Assembly: GCF_000423125.1 (NCBI RefSeq)
Contig: NZ_AUHJ01000001.1
Location: forward strand, 434,001 to 498,000
DNA length: 64,000 nucleotides
Direction: 5' to 3'
Source of the DNA: Haliea salexigens DSM 19537
GTDB taxonomy: Bacteria; Pseudomonadota; Gammaproteobacteria; Pseudomonadales; Halieaceae
The notes beneath the pieces are model-generated. The model saw nothing but the letters and a program-made list of their open reading frames with translations, had not been told where the DNA came from and did no database searches. Both the position numbers and the translations under genes were made by a program. Within the stretch, counting starts at the first letter, position 1. Each line of letters begins with the position of its first letter. Below are positions 9,120 through 17,371 of the stretch, piece after piece.

Positions 9120-9808
9120 AACATGCCGGTGAAAATGCCGTGCTGATGTCCTTTGCCGAGGAGAACGCCGCCGCGCCCCCCGGCCCCCGCGAGGCGGCAC
9201 AGGTTCGCGCCGCAGCTGAGGCGGCTCGGGGGGCCCTGCAGGGAGACCTGATCGACCTGGTGCCCTCCTATGCCTCGCTGCTGGTGATCTACGATGCCCT
9301 GCGCACCGACCATTTCAGCGTTGTGCACCGTTTGCAGGCGCTGCAGGGGGCCATCGAAGCGGCCACCGCCGGTGGCGGCGGCCGCGAGATCGAATTACCC
9401 GTGTACTACAGCCCGGAAACCGGTGCTGACCTGGAACGCCTGGCGCGGGAGGCGGACCTGACTGTGGCCGAGGTGATCACGCTGCACTGCGCCACCCAAT
9501 ACACCGTCTATGCCATTGGCTTCGCACCCGGCTTTGCCTACCTCGGCCACGTCGACACACGTATCGCCGCGCCGCGACTGACGACCCCGCGACAGCGCGT
9601 GCCACGGGGCGCGGTGGCCATTGCGGACCGGCAGACCGCTGTCTACCCCGCCGTGTCACCCGGGGGCTGGAACCTGATTGGCAACTGCCCGCAACGCCTG
9701 TTTGATCCGCACCAGGACCCGCCCATGCCGGTTGCCGTGGGCGATAGCGTGCGCTTTGTCGCGATTGATCGGCAGCGTTTTATCGAACTGGGAGGCGAGC
9801 TCGCGTGA
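9110..9808 (+). CDS. pxpB: 5-oxoprolinase subunit B (KipI/allophanate hydrolase subunit 1-like)
   Basis: 232 residues. Conserved features include LVPSYASLLVIYD, the IELPVYYSPETGADLERLA region, YTVYAIGFAPGFAYLG and the PRGAVAIADRQTAVYP segment, ending with SPGGWNLIGNCP. It is the KipI-type subunit of 5-oxoprolinase (related proteins are subunit 1 of allophanate hydrolase and the Bacillus KinA inhibitor KipI). The start ATG at 9110 has GGAG 9 bp ahead and overlaps the end of pxpA; its stop overlaps the pxpC start by 4 bp. Confidence 0.95.
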   Translation: MQLKHAGENAVLMSFAEENAAAPPGPREAAQVRAAAEAARGALQGDLIDLVPSYASLLVIYDALRTDHFSVVHRLQALQGAIEAATAGGGGREIELPVYYSPETGADLERLAREADLTVAEVITLHCATQYTVYAIGFAPGFAYLGHVDTRIAAPRLTTPRQRVPRGAVAIADRQTAVYPAVSPGGWNLIGNCPQRLFDPHQDPPMPVAVGDSVRFVAIDRQRFIELGGELA

Positions 9809-10746
9809 GCCTGCGTGTGCGGCAACCGGGGCTGCTCAGCCTGCTGCAGGATCGCGGCCGCTTTGGCCAACACCATCTTGGCCTCACCACCGGCGGCCCC
9901 ATGGACCTGGAGGCGTTTTTACTCTGTCAGCGCTTACTGGGCAACGATCCGAACTGCACGCTGGTAGAGTGCAGCTTTGGCGGCCTGGAGCTCGATGTGG
10001 AAACCGACACTCTGCTCTGTGTAACAGGTGCCGAGGCGCCGCTGCTGATCAATGGTCAGCCGCGGGACCTCTGGACCGGTCACCGTGTTCAAGGCGGCGA
10101 CCGGGTGCAGCTCGGCCACGCTGAACACGGTTGCCGCAACTACATTGGTGTGGTCGATGGCTTTGCGGTAACCCCGCAATTCGGCAGCACGGCGACCGTG
10201 CTGCGCGAGGGACTCGGAGGCCTGCGCGGCGAAAAGCTGGCGCCCGGCGATGTCCTGCCGTGCCGGCCGGACACACAGCGTCAACGGCTGCAGCTGGCCG
10301 CAGCCGAACGACCCCGCTACGGTGCGCAGCTGACGGTACGTGTGGTGCCCGGCTACCAACAGGCGCATTTCCCGAGGCTGCAGCAACGACGCTTCTACAG
10401 TTCCCCGTGGACGGTATCGCAGCGCGCTGATCGCATGGGTTATCGTCTGGAGGGCCCGCCCATCAAGGGCGATATTACCGGCATTGTCTCAGAAGGCATT
10501 TGTCTGGGCGCGATCCAGGTACCGGCCGATGGCCAGCCTATCGTTCTGCTGAATGACCGGCAGACCATCGGCGGCTATCCAAAGCTGGGCGCCGCGCTCT
10601 CGGTCGATGCCGCACGCATGAGCCAATTGCGGCCCGGCGCTACCGTGCACTTTGCCGCCATCAGCCCCCATGCGGCACACAACGCCTTGCACCTGCAACA
10701 CTGGCGCATGCGGCAAATACCGCTGCAGTCACCACCTGAGGAGTAA
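9805..10746 (+). CDS. pxpC: 5-oxoprolinase subunit C (KipA, carboxyltransferase-like domain)
   Basis: 313 residues from a GTG that overlaps the pxpB stop by 4 bp (GTGA). Typical motifs: QPGLLSLLQDRGRFGQHHLG at the start, GGPMDLEAF, LLGNDPNCTLVEC, DRMGYRLEGPP, and the C-terminal DRQTIGGYPKLG. KipA-type proteins form the ATP- and substrate-binding partner of PxpB in 5-oxoprolinase. DUF4392 follows after 5 bp, with GAGGAG ahead of its start. The length and motifs are complete. Confidence 0.95.
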   Translation: MSLRVRQPGLLSLLQDRGRFGQHHLGLTTGGPMDLEAFLLCQRLLGNDPNCTLVECSFGGLELDVETDTLLCVTGAEAPLLINGQPRDLWTGHRVQGGDRVQLGHAEHGCRNYIGVVDGFAVTPQFGSTATVLREGLGGLRGEKLAPGDVLPCRPDTQRQRLQLAAAERPRYGAQLTVRVVPGYQQAHFPRLQQRRFYSSPWTVSQRADRMGYRLEGPPIKGDITGIVSEGICLGAIQVPADGQPIVLLNDRQTIGGYPKLGAALSVDAARMSQLRPGATVHFAAISPHAAHNALHLQHWRMRQIPLQSPPEE

Positions 10747-10751
10747 ACGCC

Positions 10752-11600
10752 GTGGACGAACAGGCCCTGAGCGAAGCCATCGAGACCCTGTTGGTGGCAC
10801 GCAATCCACGTCAGATGCAGGTAGCCCGCGCCGCGCTCCCCGCGGGCTACTACCTGCGTGCAGCACAGCGCTTGCGCGATATCCGCGGTACCGTATTGAT
10901 CGGCACCGGCTTTCCGGTCGCAGGCACCTTCGAGACCGATGGCCCGGTCGGCGCCATTGCCCTGTACCAGGCCCTGCAGGCGCTCGGGGCCGAGCCGATG
11001 ATTGCCTGTGCGACACCGCTGGCTCAGGTGCTGGCGAGCGCCTACCGGATCCTGCCGCTGGAGCGCGAGCCAGCGGATGACGGTTCGGCGCTGGCCGCCG
11101 GCTGGCTCGCGACCCATGCACCCAGCGCTATTATTTCTATCGAGCGCCCGGGGATGGCGGCCGATGGCCGCTACTACAACATGCGCGGAGAGGACATCAG
11201 TGCCGGTTGTGGCGTATTCGACCCCTTCCTGACCCTGGCCGACTGCCCCACGATCGCCATTGGCGATGGTGGCAATGAGATCGGCATGGGGAATATTGCC
11301 AACGCCATCGCCGGGTTGGACATACAGGTATCGGTCACCCCCTGTGACGAACTGCTGGTCGCTGACGTTTCCAACTGGGGTGCCTATGGTCTGCTGGCGT
11401 TCCTGGGCCTGTGGTCAGAACGCGATCTGCTCGCCGAATTCTCGCCACTGGCCACCCTGCGCTACCTGTCCGAACGCGGCAGCGTGGATGGTGTCACACG
11501 CAAGAACACGCTCACAGAAGATGGGCTGCCGCCCTCCGAAAGCGAATCGGTCATCCGCCAGCTACGCACGCTCACCGGGTTTCTCGAGGCAGCGGCGTGA
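10752..11600 (+). CDS. D-glutamate cyclase-like protein (DUF4392)
   Basis: 282 residues from a GTG 5 bp after pxpC. The family pattern is clear: VLIGTGFPVAGTFETDGPVG, then a central IISIERPGMAADGRYYNMRG, and CPTIAIGDGGNEIGMGN, followed by VSNWGAYGLLAFL. DUF4392 is the C-terminal domain of vertebrate DGLUCY, which converts D-glutamate to 5-oxo-D-proline. In this operon the two DGLUCY halves are separate genes (7555 and 10752) with pxpABC between them. Activity of the bacterial protein is inferred from the family. The transaminase gene starts 31 bp downstream. Confidence 0.88.
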   Translation: MDEQALSEAIETLLVARNPRQMQVARAALPAGYYLRAAQRLRDIRGTVLIGTGFPVAGTFETDGPVGAIALYQALQALGAEPMIACATPLAQVLASAYRILPLEREPADDGSALAAGWLATHAPSAIISIERPGMAADGRYYNMRGEDISAGCGVFDPFLTLADCPTIAIGDGGNEIGMGNIANAIAGLDIQVSVTPCDELLVADVSNWGAYGLLAFLGLWSERDLLAEFSPLATLRYLSERGSVDGVTRKNTLTEDGLPPSESESVIRQLRTLTGFLEAAA

Positions 11601-11631
11601 GCACTTTGCACTCTCAACACAAGGAACGGCT

Positions 11632-12489
11632 ATGAGCATCGTTTATCTCAACGGCAGTTACCTGCCCATGGATGAAGCCCGCATTTCCCCCATGGACCGC
11701 GGCTTCCTGTTCGGCGACGGCATTTATGAAGTGGTGCCGTCCTATGCCGGAAAGCTGGTGGGCTTTGGCCCCCACATGCAGCGCATGCAGCAGGGCCTCG
11801 ATGCGATTGAACTGAAAGTACAACTGGACGAGGCCGAATGGCGCACCATCGCCAAGGAGCTGCTGGAGCGCAACGGCGGCGGCAATCTCGGGCTGTATTT
11901 TCACATCAGCCGCGGTGCGGATCTGCGGCGCAACCATGCCTATCCCGAAAACATCGCGGCAACGCGCTATGCCTTTGTTTTTGATATCGCGCCGCCTCCG
12001 GCGCCCGACAAGGCCGCCGCGCGCAGCTTTCACGTTTCCACCACGGAAGACCTGCGCTGGCGACGCTGCAACATCAAATCCACCGCCTTGCTTGGCAACG
12101 TGATGCACTACCAGCACGGCCACAGCCGCGGCCACGGAGAAACCCTGCTTTACAACGAGGCCGGTGAATTGACCGAGGCCGCTGCGTGCAACGTATTTAT
12201 CGTGAAGGACGGTGCAGTGGCAACGCCGCCCCTGGATCACCAGAAACTGCCCGGCATCACCCGACTCATGCTGCTGGACATCCTGCGCAAGCACAGCAGT
12301 ATTCCAGTGAGCGAACGCATCGTGACCATGCAGGAGGTCCACAGCGCCGATGAGGTGTGGCTGACCAGCTCCAGCAAAGAAGTTGCCCCGGTGCTTTCCA
12401 TAGACGACCAGCCCGTGGGCGATGGCCAGGTCGGCGATGTCTGGCTGGCCGCGCAAACGCTGTTTGCCCGGCACCGGTACGACTACTGA
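11632..12489 (+). CDS. dat: D-amino-acid transaminase (class IV PLP aminotransferase)
   Basis: 285 residues. The start is chosen at the ATG at 11632; the longer frame upstream only reads through the previous gene. Motifs: ISPMDRGFLFGDGIYEVVP (residues 18-36), the PLP lysine in RRCNIKSTALLGN (Lys149), and ELTEAAACNVF with the conserved Glu. These match D-alanine aminotransferases, where RCDIKS is usual, rather than branched-chain ones. The enzyme exchanges D-alanine with 2-oxoglutarate to give pyruvate and D-glutamate. Its stop shares one base with the alr start (TGATG). Its place after a D-glutamate cyclase supports a D-Glu role. Confidence 0.9.
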   Translation: MSIVYLNGSYLPMDEARISPMDRGFLFGDGIYEVVPSYAGKLVGFGPHMQRMQQGLDAIELKVQLDEAEWRTIAKELLERNGGGNLGLYFHISRGADLRRNHAYPENIAATRYAFVFDIAPPPAPDKAAARSFHVSTTEDLRWRRCNIKSTALLGNVMHYQHGHSRGHGETLLYNEAGELTEAAACNVFIVKDGAVATPPLDHQKLPGITRLMLLDILRKHSSIPVSERIVTMQEVHSADEVWLTSSSKEVAPVLSIDDQPVGDGQVGDVWLAAQTLFARHRYDY

Positions 12490-13574
12490 TGGCACGCCCC
12501 TGCGAAGCGCGCCTGGACCTGGCCGCGCTGCGCCACAACCTGGCGCTCGCGCGCACGCTGGCGCCACAATCGAGCCTCATGGCGGTGGTCAAGGCCAACG
12601 CCTACGGCCACGGTGCCATTACCATGGCCCGCGCCCTGGAACCGCTGGCAGACGCACTGGCGGTGGCCTCCCTGGAGGAGGCACTGGAACTGCGTGGCGC
12701 AGGTATCCAATGCCCGCTGCTACTGTTGCAGGGTGTATTTCACCCCGATGAGCTGCCACTCGCCGCCGAGCAGCAGCTGTGGTTGACCATCGATAACGCC
12801 ACACAGGTCGCATGGTTGGAGCAGGCCACGTTGCCAGCGCCTGTGCACTGCTGGCTGAAAATCGATACCGGTATGCACCGCCTGGGCGCACCACCGGGAC
12901 AGGTCGCGGAGCTCCATCGCCGCCTGCTGGCCTGCGGCAAGCTCGCGGGGCCACCTGTACTCACAACACACTTCGCCTGCGCCGACCAGCTGGACCATCC
13001 CGCCACCGCCGTGCAGCTCGAGCGCTTTGAGCAACTGACCGGACCGCTTGCGGGTGTGCGCAGTGCCGCGAACTCGCCCGCCACCCTGGCCTGGCCGGCC
13101 AGCCACTACGACTGGATTCGCCCGGGTTTCATGCTCTGGGGCAACTCCCCGTTCACTGTACCCCACCCCCAGGCCGACACGCTGCGCCCGGTGATGACCC
13201 TGGCTTCCAGCGTAATCTCCCTGCGCGAGGTGGAAGCTGGCGAGTGCGTCGGCTATGGCGCCACGTGGCAGGCCACGCGGCCCTCGCGCATTGCCACCGT
13301 TACTGTGGGCTACGGTGACGGCTACCCGCGCGGTGCGGGCAACGGTACCCCGGTGCTGGTCAACGGCCATCGCGCCGCACTGGCGGGCCGTGTGTCCATG
13401 GATATGATCACCGTGGACGTCACCGATCTACCGCCTGTGGCGATCGGTGACCCCGTGGTGCTCTGGGGCAACGGGCTGCCGGTTGGCGAGGTTGCAGAGC
13501 ACGCGCAAACCATCGGCTACGAACTGCTGACCCGCATGCCTGCGCGGGTGCCACGACGTGTGGTCGTCGACTGA
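12489..13574 (+). CDS. alr: Alanine racemase
   Basis: 361 residues from the ATG at 12489, which overlaps the dat stop. The PLP lysine is in AVVKANAYGHG (Lys35), the LKIDTGMHRLG motif is at about 123-133, and the second catalytic base Tyr256 is in CVGYGATW, followed by VGYGDGYPR and GRVSMDM. It interconverts L- and D-alanine. Being the last gene of a catabolic-looking operon suggests a DadX-like rather than solely cell-wall role; the window cannot show whether another alr exists. Downstream is an 88-bp gap with an extended -10 promoter for the next gene. Confidence 0.95.
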   Translation: MARPCEARLDLAALRHNLALARTLAPQSSLMAVVKANAYGHGAITMARALEPLADALAVASLEEALELRGAGIQCPLLLLQGVFHPDELPLAAEQQLWLTIDNATQVAWLEQATLPAPVHCWLKIDTGMHRLGAPPGQVAELHRRLLACGKLAGPPVLTTHFACADQLDHPATAVQLERFEQLTGPLAGVRSAANSPATLAWPASHYDWIRPGFMLWGNSPFTVPHPQADTLRPVMTLASSVISLREVEAGECVGYGATWQATRPSRIATVTVGYGDGYPRGAGNGTPVLVNGHRAALAGRVSMDMITVDVTDLPPVAIGDPVVLWGNGLPVGEVAEHAQTIGYELLTRMPARVPRRVVVD

Positions 13575-13622
13575 CCCTCTCAAGGCGCATCTCAACGATC
13601 TGGAGCGCGTCGCAGCCGTCTG

Positions 13623-13631
13623 TGATATACT
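13623..13631 (+). promoter_or_regulatory. Extended -10 promoter element before the 62-aa gene
   Basis: TGATATACT is a TGN-TATACT extended -10 box 32 bp before the ATG at 13663. No good -35 box sits 16-18 bp upstream, which extended -10 promoters can tolerate. It suggests that the small protein gene is transcribed separately from the D-amino-acid operon. Confidence 0.45.
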
Positions 13632-13662
13632 GGCCGGCCGTCCAGCCTGAAGAGACCCTGAT

Positions 13663-13851
13663 ATGTCTGCCAAGCCACAACGCGCGCCCGCCAAGAAAAA
13701 ACAGCCCGCGGCGGTAGAAACCTCGAATTCGATCGAAGAACAAACGCGCGCTTTCTTGAAGACCGGGGGCAAGATCCAGAACATCCAATCGGGCATCAGC
13801 GGACAACCGGGCGGCTATGCCGCACGTCCCTCCGGCGCAGGCCGCAAATAA
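13663..13851 (+). CDS. Small basic protein of unknown function
   Basis: 62 residues. The first 20 residues are Lys/Pro/Ala rich (AKPQRAPAKKKQPAA) and probably disordered; the core reads SIEEQTRAFLKTGGKIQNI and then QSGISGQ; the tail is Gly/Arg rich. I do not recognise a named family. The compact core with a FLxxGGxIxxIxxGxSG pattern looks like a conserved small protein rather than chance: codon use matches neighbours, an extended -10 box precedes it and a GAAGAG ribosome site lies ahead. A nucleic-acid or ribosome contact is possible from the basic arm, but that is a guess. Confidence 0.7.
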   Translation: MSAKPQRAPAKKKQPAAVETSNSIEEQTRAFLKTGGKIQNIQSGISGQPGGYAARPSGAGRK

Positions 13852-13928
13852 CAACCGCGCCAGCAGCGCATCCAGACAGCACGGAAGCGCGTACACTCTC
13901 CATCGGTCTTACCTGAGCGGGAAGCACC

Positions 13929-14528
13929 ATGGACAATATTCTGGAACCCACCGTCAACACCCGGGACGGCATCCAAATCCGTACGGTCGCAGCTGCGCAT
14001 GCGGCGCTGGCATTAATACTGTTGGCGCTGTTCGCAGCGGCAAATAACTGGTACCAGTCCTCATCACTCATACTCGCCGCTGTGCTGGGCGTGGTGAGTG
14101 GCGCTGCGGCGGGCGGCATCATTTGCACCCTGGTGCACGAATGGTTTCATTACCTCGGAGCCCTTGCCGCGCGAGGCCAACACAGCCGTCCGGCACGCCT
14201 CGCCCTGTTTGCCTTCGAGTGGGACTTCAAAAGCAACAACCGGCATCAGTTTCTCGTCATGAGTTACGCCGGTACGCTGGGCTCCCTGGTCGCCATCGCA
14301 TTGTTCGCGATTAACATTCCACCGGCAACGCCCTGCAGCATTGCCTTGCTGGCAGCCAGTGTGGGCAGCCTCGCCTTTGCCGGCGCCATCGAATGGCCCG
14401 TCATCGCCCGCGTGCACGCCGGCGGTGACCCGCTTGGCGAGCTCTCGCGCACAACGCCGGGCGTCGTTAAGCGCAGCGCCACTATTGGCCTTGTAGCGTT
14501 ACTCATCACCGCCTACGCCCTCGCCTGA
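13929..14528 (+). CDS. Integral membrane protein with HEWFH motif, possible site-2-protease-like
   Basis: 199 residues with about five hydrophobic segments (roughly 20-40, 46-66, 105-127, 133-153, 180-198). In or after the second segment is the sequence CTLVHEWFHYLGA, an HExxH zinc-peptidase motif in a membrane setting as in M50-type proteases or DUF3267 proteins. I see no clear downstream NPDG-like Asp motif, so it may be an inactive or distinct member. It starts 77 bp after the small basic protein; a TACACT -10-like box at 13892 may serve it. Function unknown. Confidence 0.7.
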   Translation: MDNILEPTVNTRDGIQIRTVAAAHAALALILLALFAAANNWYQSSSLILAAVLGVVSGAAAGGIICTLVHEWFHYLGALAARGQHSRPARLALFAFEWDFKSNNRHQFLVMSYAGTLGSLVAIALFAINIPPATPCSIALLAASVGSLAFAGAIEWPVIARVHAGGDPLGELSRTTPGVVKRSATIGLVALLITAYALA

Positions 14529-14604
14529 CTCGCTTCCCCCGTGCGCATGCTCCGGGCATCCGGTATCATGGTTCTTTCGGCAATTCTCTGCGGAGTCGCA
14601 CCTC

Positions 14605-16113
14605 TTGTCGCAGCCCCTACAACCGCCGCTCGCCGATGGCAGCCTGCTGGCGGCTATCGACCTCGGTAGCAATTCTTTCCACCTGATCGTCGCGCGGGTG
14701 GAACACGGCGAAATGCGCCCGGTGGAGGCGCTGGCAGAGAAAGTCCAGCTGGGCGCCGGCCTGGTGGATGGCAAACTGTCCGCAGAAGCCATCGCGCGAG
14801 GCCTAGATTGCCTCGCCCGCTTCGCCCAGATGCTGGGCAGCGTGGACCCGGAAAGAATCCGCGTGGTCGGCACCAACGCCCTGCGCATGGCGGATAATCG
14901 TCGGGAGTTCACCCTGCCCGCACAGCGCATCCTCGGCGCGCCCGTCGACGTGGTTTACGGCAGGGAGGAAGCGCGGCTGGTATACCTGGGTGTCGCCCAC
15001 ACCCTGGCGGACGACGCCCAGTCACGACTGGTGATCGACATCGGCGGCGGCAGCACCGAGCTGATCATTGGCCAGCGCTTTGAGCCGCAGCGGCTGGAGA
15101 GCCTGCAAATGGGCTGCGTATCCTTTTCCGACATCTGCTTTGCCAACGGCAAGGTGAGCCGCAGCAACTACCGCACGGCCTACGAACGGGCGAGGCTCGA
15201 AGTCTCTCACATCCGCTACCACTTCCACTCTCGCCACTGGGCGGAATGCGTGGGTTCCTCGGGCACCCTGCAAGCCATTGAGTCAGTGCTTGTCAGCCAC
15301 GGGTGGAGCGATGGCGGCATTACGCGCAAGGCGCTTTCCCGGCTGGAAAAGCGCCTGCTGCAGTTCAAGCACTTTGATGCCATCGAACTGGAGGGGCTGA
15401 GCAGCCAGCGCCGCAACGTTATCGCCGCCGGCGTGGCAATTACCAGCGCCCTGTTCGACGAGCTTGGCATTACACGCCTGCGCACCTCGCGTGGCGCCTT
15501 GCGCGAAGGCGTGATCTACGACCTGATGGGGCGACTGGGGCACGAGGATGTGCGCGAACGCACCATTAACGCCTTGATGCAGCGCTACAGTGTGGACAAG
15601 GTGATGGGCGAGCTGATGGCGCGGCGCGCGCGCACGCTGTTCAACGCCAGCCGCGAAGGCTGGTCACTGCGCAAGACCGACCGGGATCTGCTCGAGCGCA
15701 CGGCACTCACCCATGAGGTGGGCATGGCGATCTCGCACAAGCACTACCAGCGACATACCGCCTACCTGCTGCAGAACGCCGACCTGCCAGGCTTTTCGCA
15801 GGAAGAGCAGGAGCAGATGGCACTGCTTGCCGCCACCCAGCGCGGCAAACTGGACCACCCCCTGTGGGCCGCAGTCACCGACGCCGACCGCCCCCGGTTA
15901 TTGCGCCTGATCACCCTGTTTCGGCTGGCGCTGCTGTTCAAGTACGTGGAACAGTTGGAGGCGCTGCCCGACTTTGCGGTGCACGCGCACGAAAACACGA
16001 TTGGCCTGGAGTTTCCGCCCGAATGGCTGCAACGCCATCCGCTGACAGCGCGGGAACTGGAGCAGGAAGTATCGCTACTCGGCAAGGAAGGTCTGCAGCT
16101 CACCCTGCACTGA
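14605..16113 (+). CDS. ppx: Exopolyphosphatase (Ppx/GppA family)
   Basis: 502 residues from a TTG at 14605 (GGAG lies 10 bp ahead); no in-frame ATG gives the right N-terminus. The ASKHA fold motifs are clear: AAIDLGSNSFHLIVAR (about 16-31), the VVGTNALRMADN region, YGREEARLVYLG, and the glycine-rich IDIGGGSTELI. A C-terminal HD-like helical domain follows, with LERTALTHEVGMAISHKHY. The enzyme removes terminal phosphates from polyphosphate; GppA-type pppGpp hydrolysis is a related alternative, but the length of about 500 residues fits Ppx. No ppk gene is adjacent. Confidence 0.92.
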   Translation: MSQPLQPPLADGSLLAAIDLGSNSFHLIVARVEHGEMRPVEALAEKVQLGAGLVDGKLSAEAIARGLDCLARFAQMLGSVDPERIRVVGTNALRMADNRREFTLPAQRILGAPVDVVYGREEARLVYLGVAHTLADDAQSRLVIDIGGGSTELIIGQRFEPQRLESLQMGCVSFSDICFANGKVSRSNYRTAYERARLEVSHIRYHFHSRHWAECVGSSGTLQAIESVLVSHGWSDGGITRKALSRLEKRLLQFKHFDAIELEGLSSQRRNVIAAGVAITSALFDELGITRLRTSRGALREGVIYDLMGRLGHEDVRERTINALMQRYSVDKVMGELMARRARTLFNASREGWSLRKTDRDLLERTALTHEVGMAISHKHYQRHTAYLLQNADLPGFSQEEQEQMALLAATQRGKLDHPLWAAVTDADRPRLLRLITLFRLALLFKYVEQLEALPDFAVHAHENTIGLEFPPEWLQRHPLTARELEQEVSLLGKEGLQLTLH

Positions 16114-16154
16114 GCTAGCATAGCCTGCGCAGGGCTTCCAGCAGCGCAGCCCGT

Positions 16155-17144
16155 TCAGTCAGCCGGCAGCGTGTCCTGCGCCACGATATCTGCCAGGTAC
16201 TCGAGCAAAATCTCATTGACCGCTGCCGAGGCTTCCAGCTGCACCATGTGCCCTGCGCCCGGGATCATGCGTACAGTGCGCAGCCGGGGGAATATGGCGC
16301 GAATCTGGCCGATTGGGTCGTCGCCATGAAACCCCTCCAGATCCACATCGTGCTCACTGCCGAGGAAATACGCTGGCACCTCGCTCTGCACGCCTTCGAA
16401 CGGTTTGCGTTGCGCCCATTTCAGGTCAAATGCCCGATACCAATTGAGGCCACCGGTGAAGCCGCTGCGGCTGTATTCGGACACGAAAAATTCCAGCTCC
16501 AGCTCGGAGAGCCACGGCCAGGGTAAAGGCGGCGGCTCCTCCATGGCATCGATGTACGACGTGCCGGGGGGATGTTGAAACATCTCGAAGTAATTGCAGG
16601 CACCGCTCAGGGTGTGAAACACCTTGTGCAGGAAGCGTCGTGGTTCCGCGGCCAGCTCCCGGTCAGCGCGTGGCGGCTCGCGGAAATACTCGATGTGCAG
16701 AAAGTGTTGCTCGCCCATGCGGCGGTATTCGGTCAGCGGCGGCTCGTCGGGGTTGTGCGGGGCCGCCGGGTTTTCCAGGCCAATGACCGCGATCACTTGC
16801 TCGGGATGACGCAGGGCCAGGTCGTAGACCGCGAAGGCGCCGAAATCCAGGCCGGCGAACACGGCACGCGGTTCACCCAGGTGTTCCAGCAGCCCGAGCA
16901 GGTCGGCGGTGATGTGGTCAATATCGTAGGCTTCCACCGCCGTCGGCGCATCGGTCTGCCCCATGCCACGCATATCCGGTGCAATCACACGATAACCGGC
17001 CTGCGCCAGCGCGCTGATCTGTCGGTGCCAGCTGAACCAGAGATGGGGAAAACCATGACACAGCACCACCGGCATGCCCGAGCCCTGTTCAACGTAGTGC
17101 ATACGGATGCCATTGATGGTGGCGTGGCGATGTATCCATTCCAT
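16155..17144 (-). CDS. Alpha/beta hydrolase, epoxide hydrolase-like
   Basis: 329 residues from the ATG at 17144; the frame is open for 26 more codons upstream, but MEWIHRHATINGIRMHY is the usual family start. Oxyanion motif HGFP at 30-33, MRGMGQTDAP at 58-67, nucleophile Asp100 in AGLDFGAFA instead of Ser, acidic residues in LGSEHDVDLEG, and the catalytic His in GAGHMVQLE (about 299). Nucleophilic Asp places it with epoxide hydrolases or haloalkane dehalogenases; the HGFP and cap sequence favour epoxide hydrolase. The natural substrate is unknown. It is convergent with ppx and divergent from the DUF2254 gene. Confidence 0.85.
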   Translation of the reverse strand: MEWIHRHATINGIRMHYVEQGSGMPVVLCHGFPHLWFSWHRQISALAQAGYRVIAPDMRGMGQTDAPTAVEAYDIDHITADLLGLLEHLGEPRAVFAGLDFGAFAVYDLALRHPEQVIAVIGLENPAAPHNPDEPPLTEYRRMGEQHFLHIEYFREPPRADRELAAEPRRFLHKVFHTLSGACNYFEMFQHPPGTSYIDAMEEPPPLPWPWLSELELEFFVSEYSRSGFTGGLNWYRAFDLKWAQRKPFEGVQSEVPAYFLGSEHDVDLEGFHGDDPIGQIRAIFPRLRTVRMIPGAGHMVQLEASAAVNEILLEYLADIVAQDTLPAD

Positions 17145-17371
17145 GCTCGGGGTCCCCTGGACTGCGTCGGGCCGGGAAAGCCTGCGCATTCTGTGATTGA
17201 AATCCGGCCCATCCTGATGCATAAGGAAGCGTGACCTGCTTCATCTGCCGCCAGGGAAGTGCTGCCCATGCCTGAAGTGTACTCCGCATCATCCACCGCT
17301 GTGAACCGAACCGCGCGAGCTGAACACAGGCGACCACACCCCGGGGACGCTGAGACACGGGAGCACCGGAC

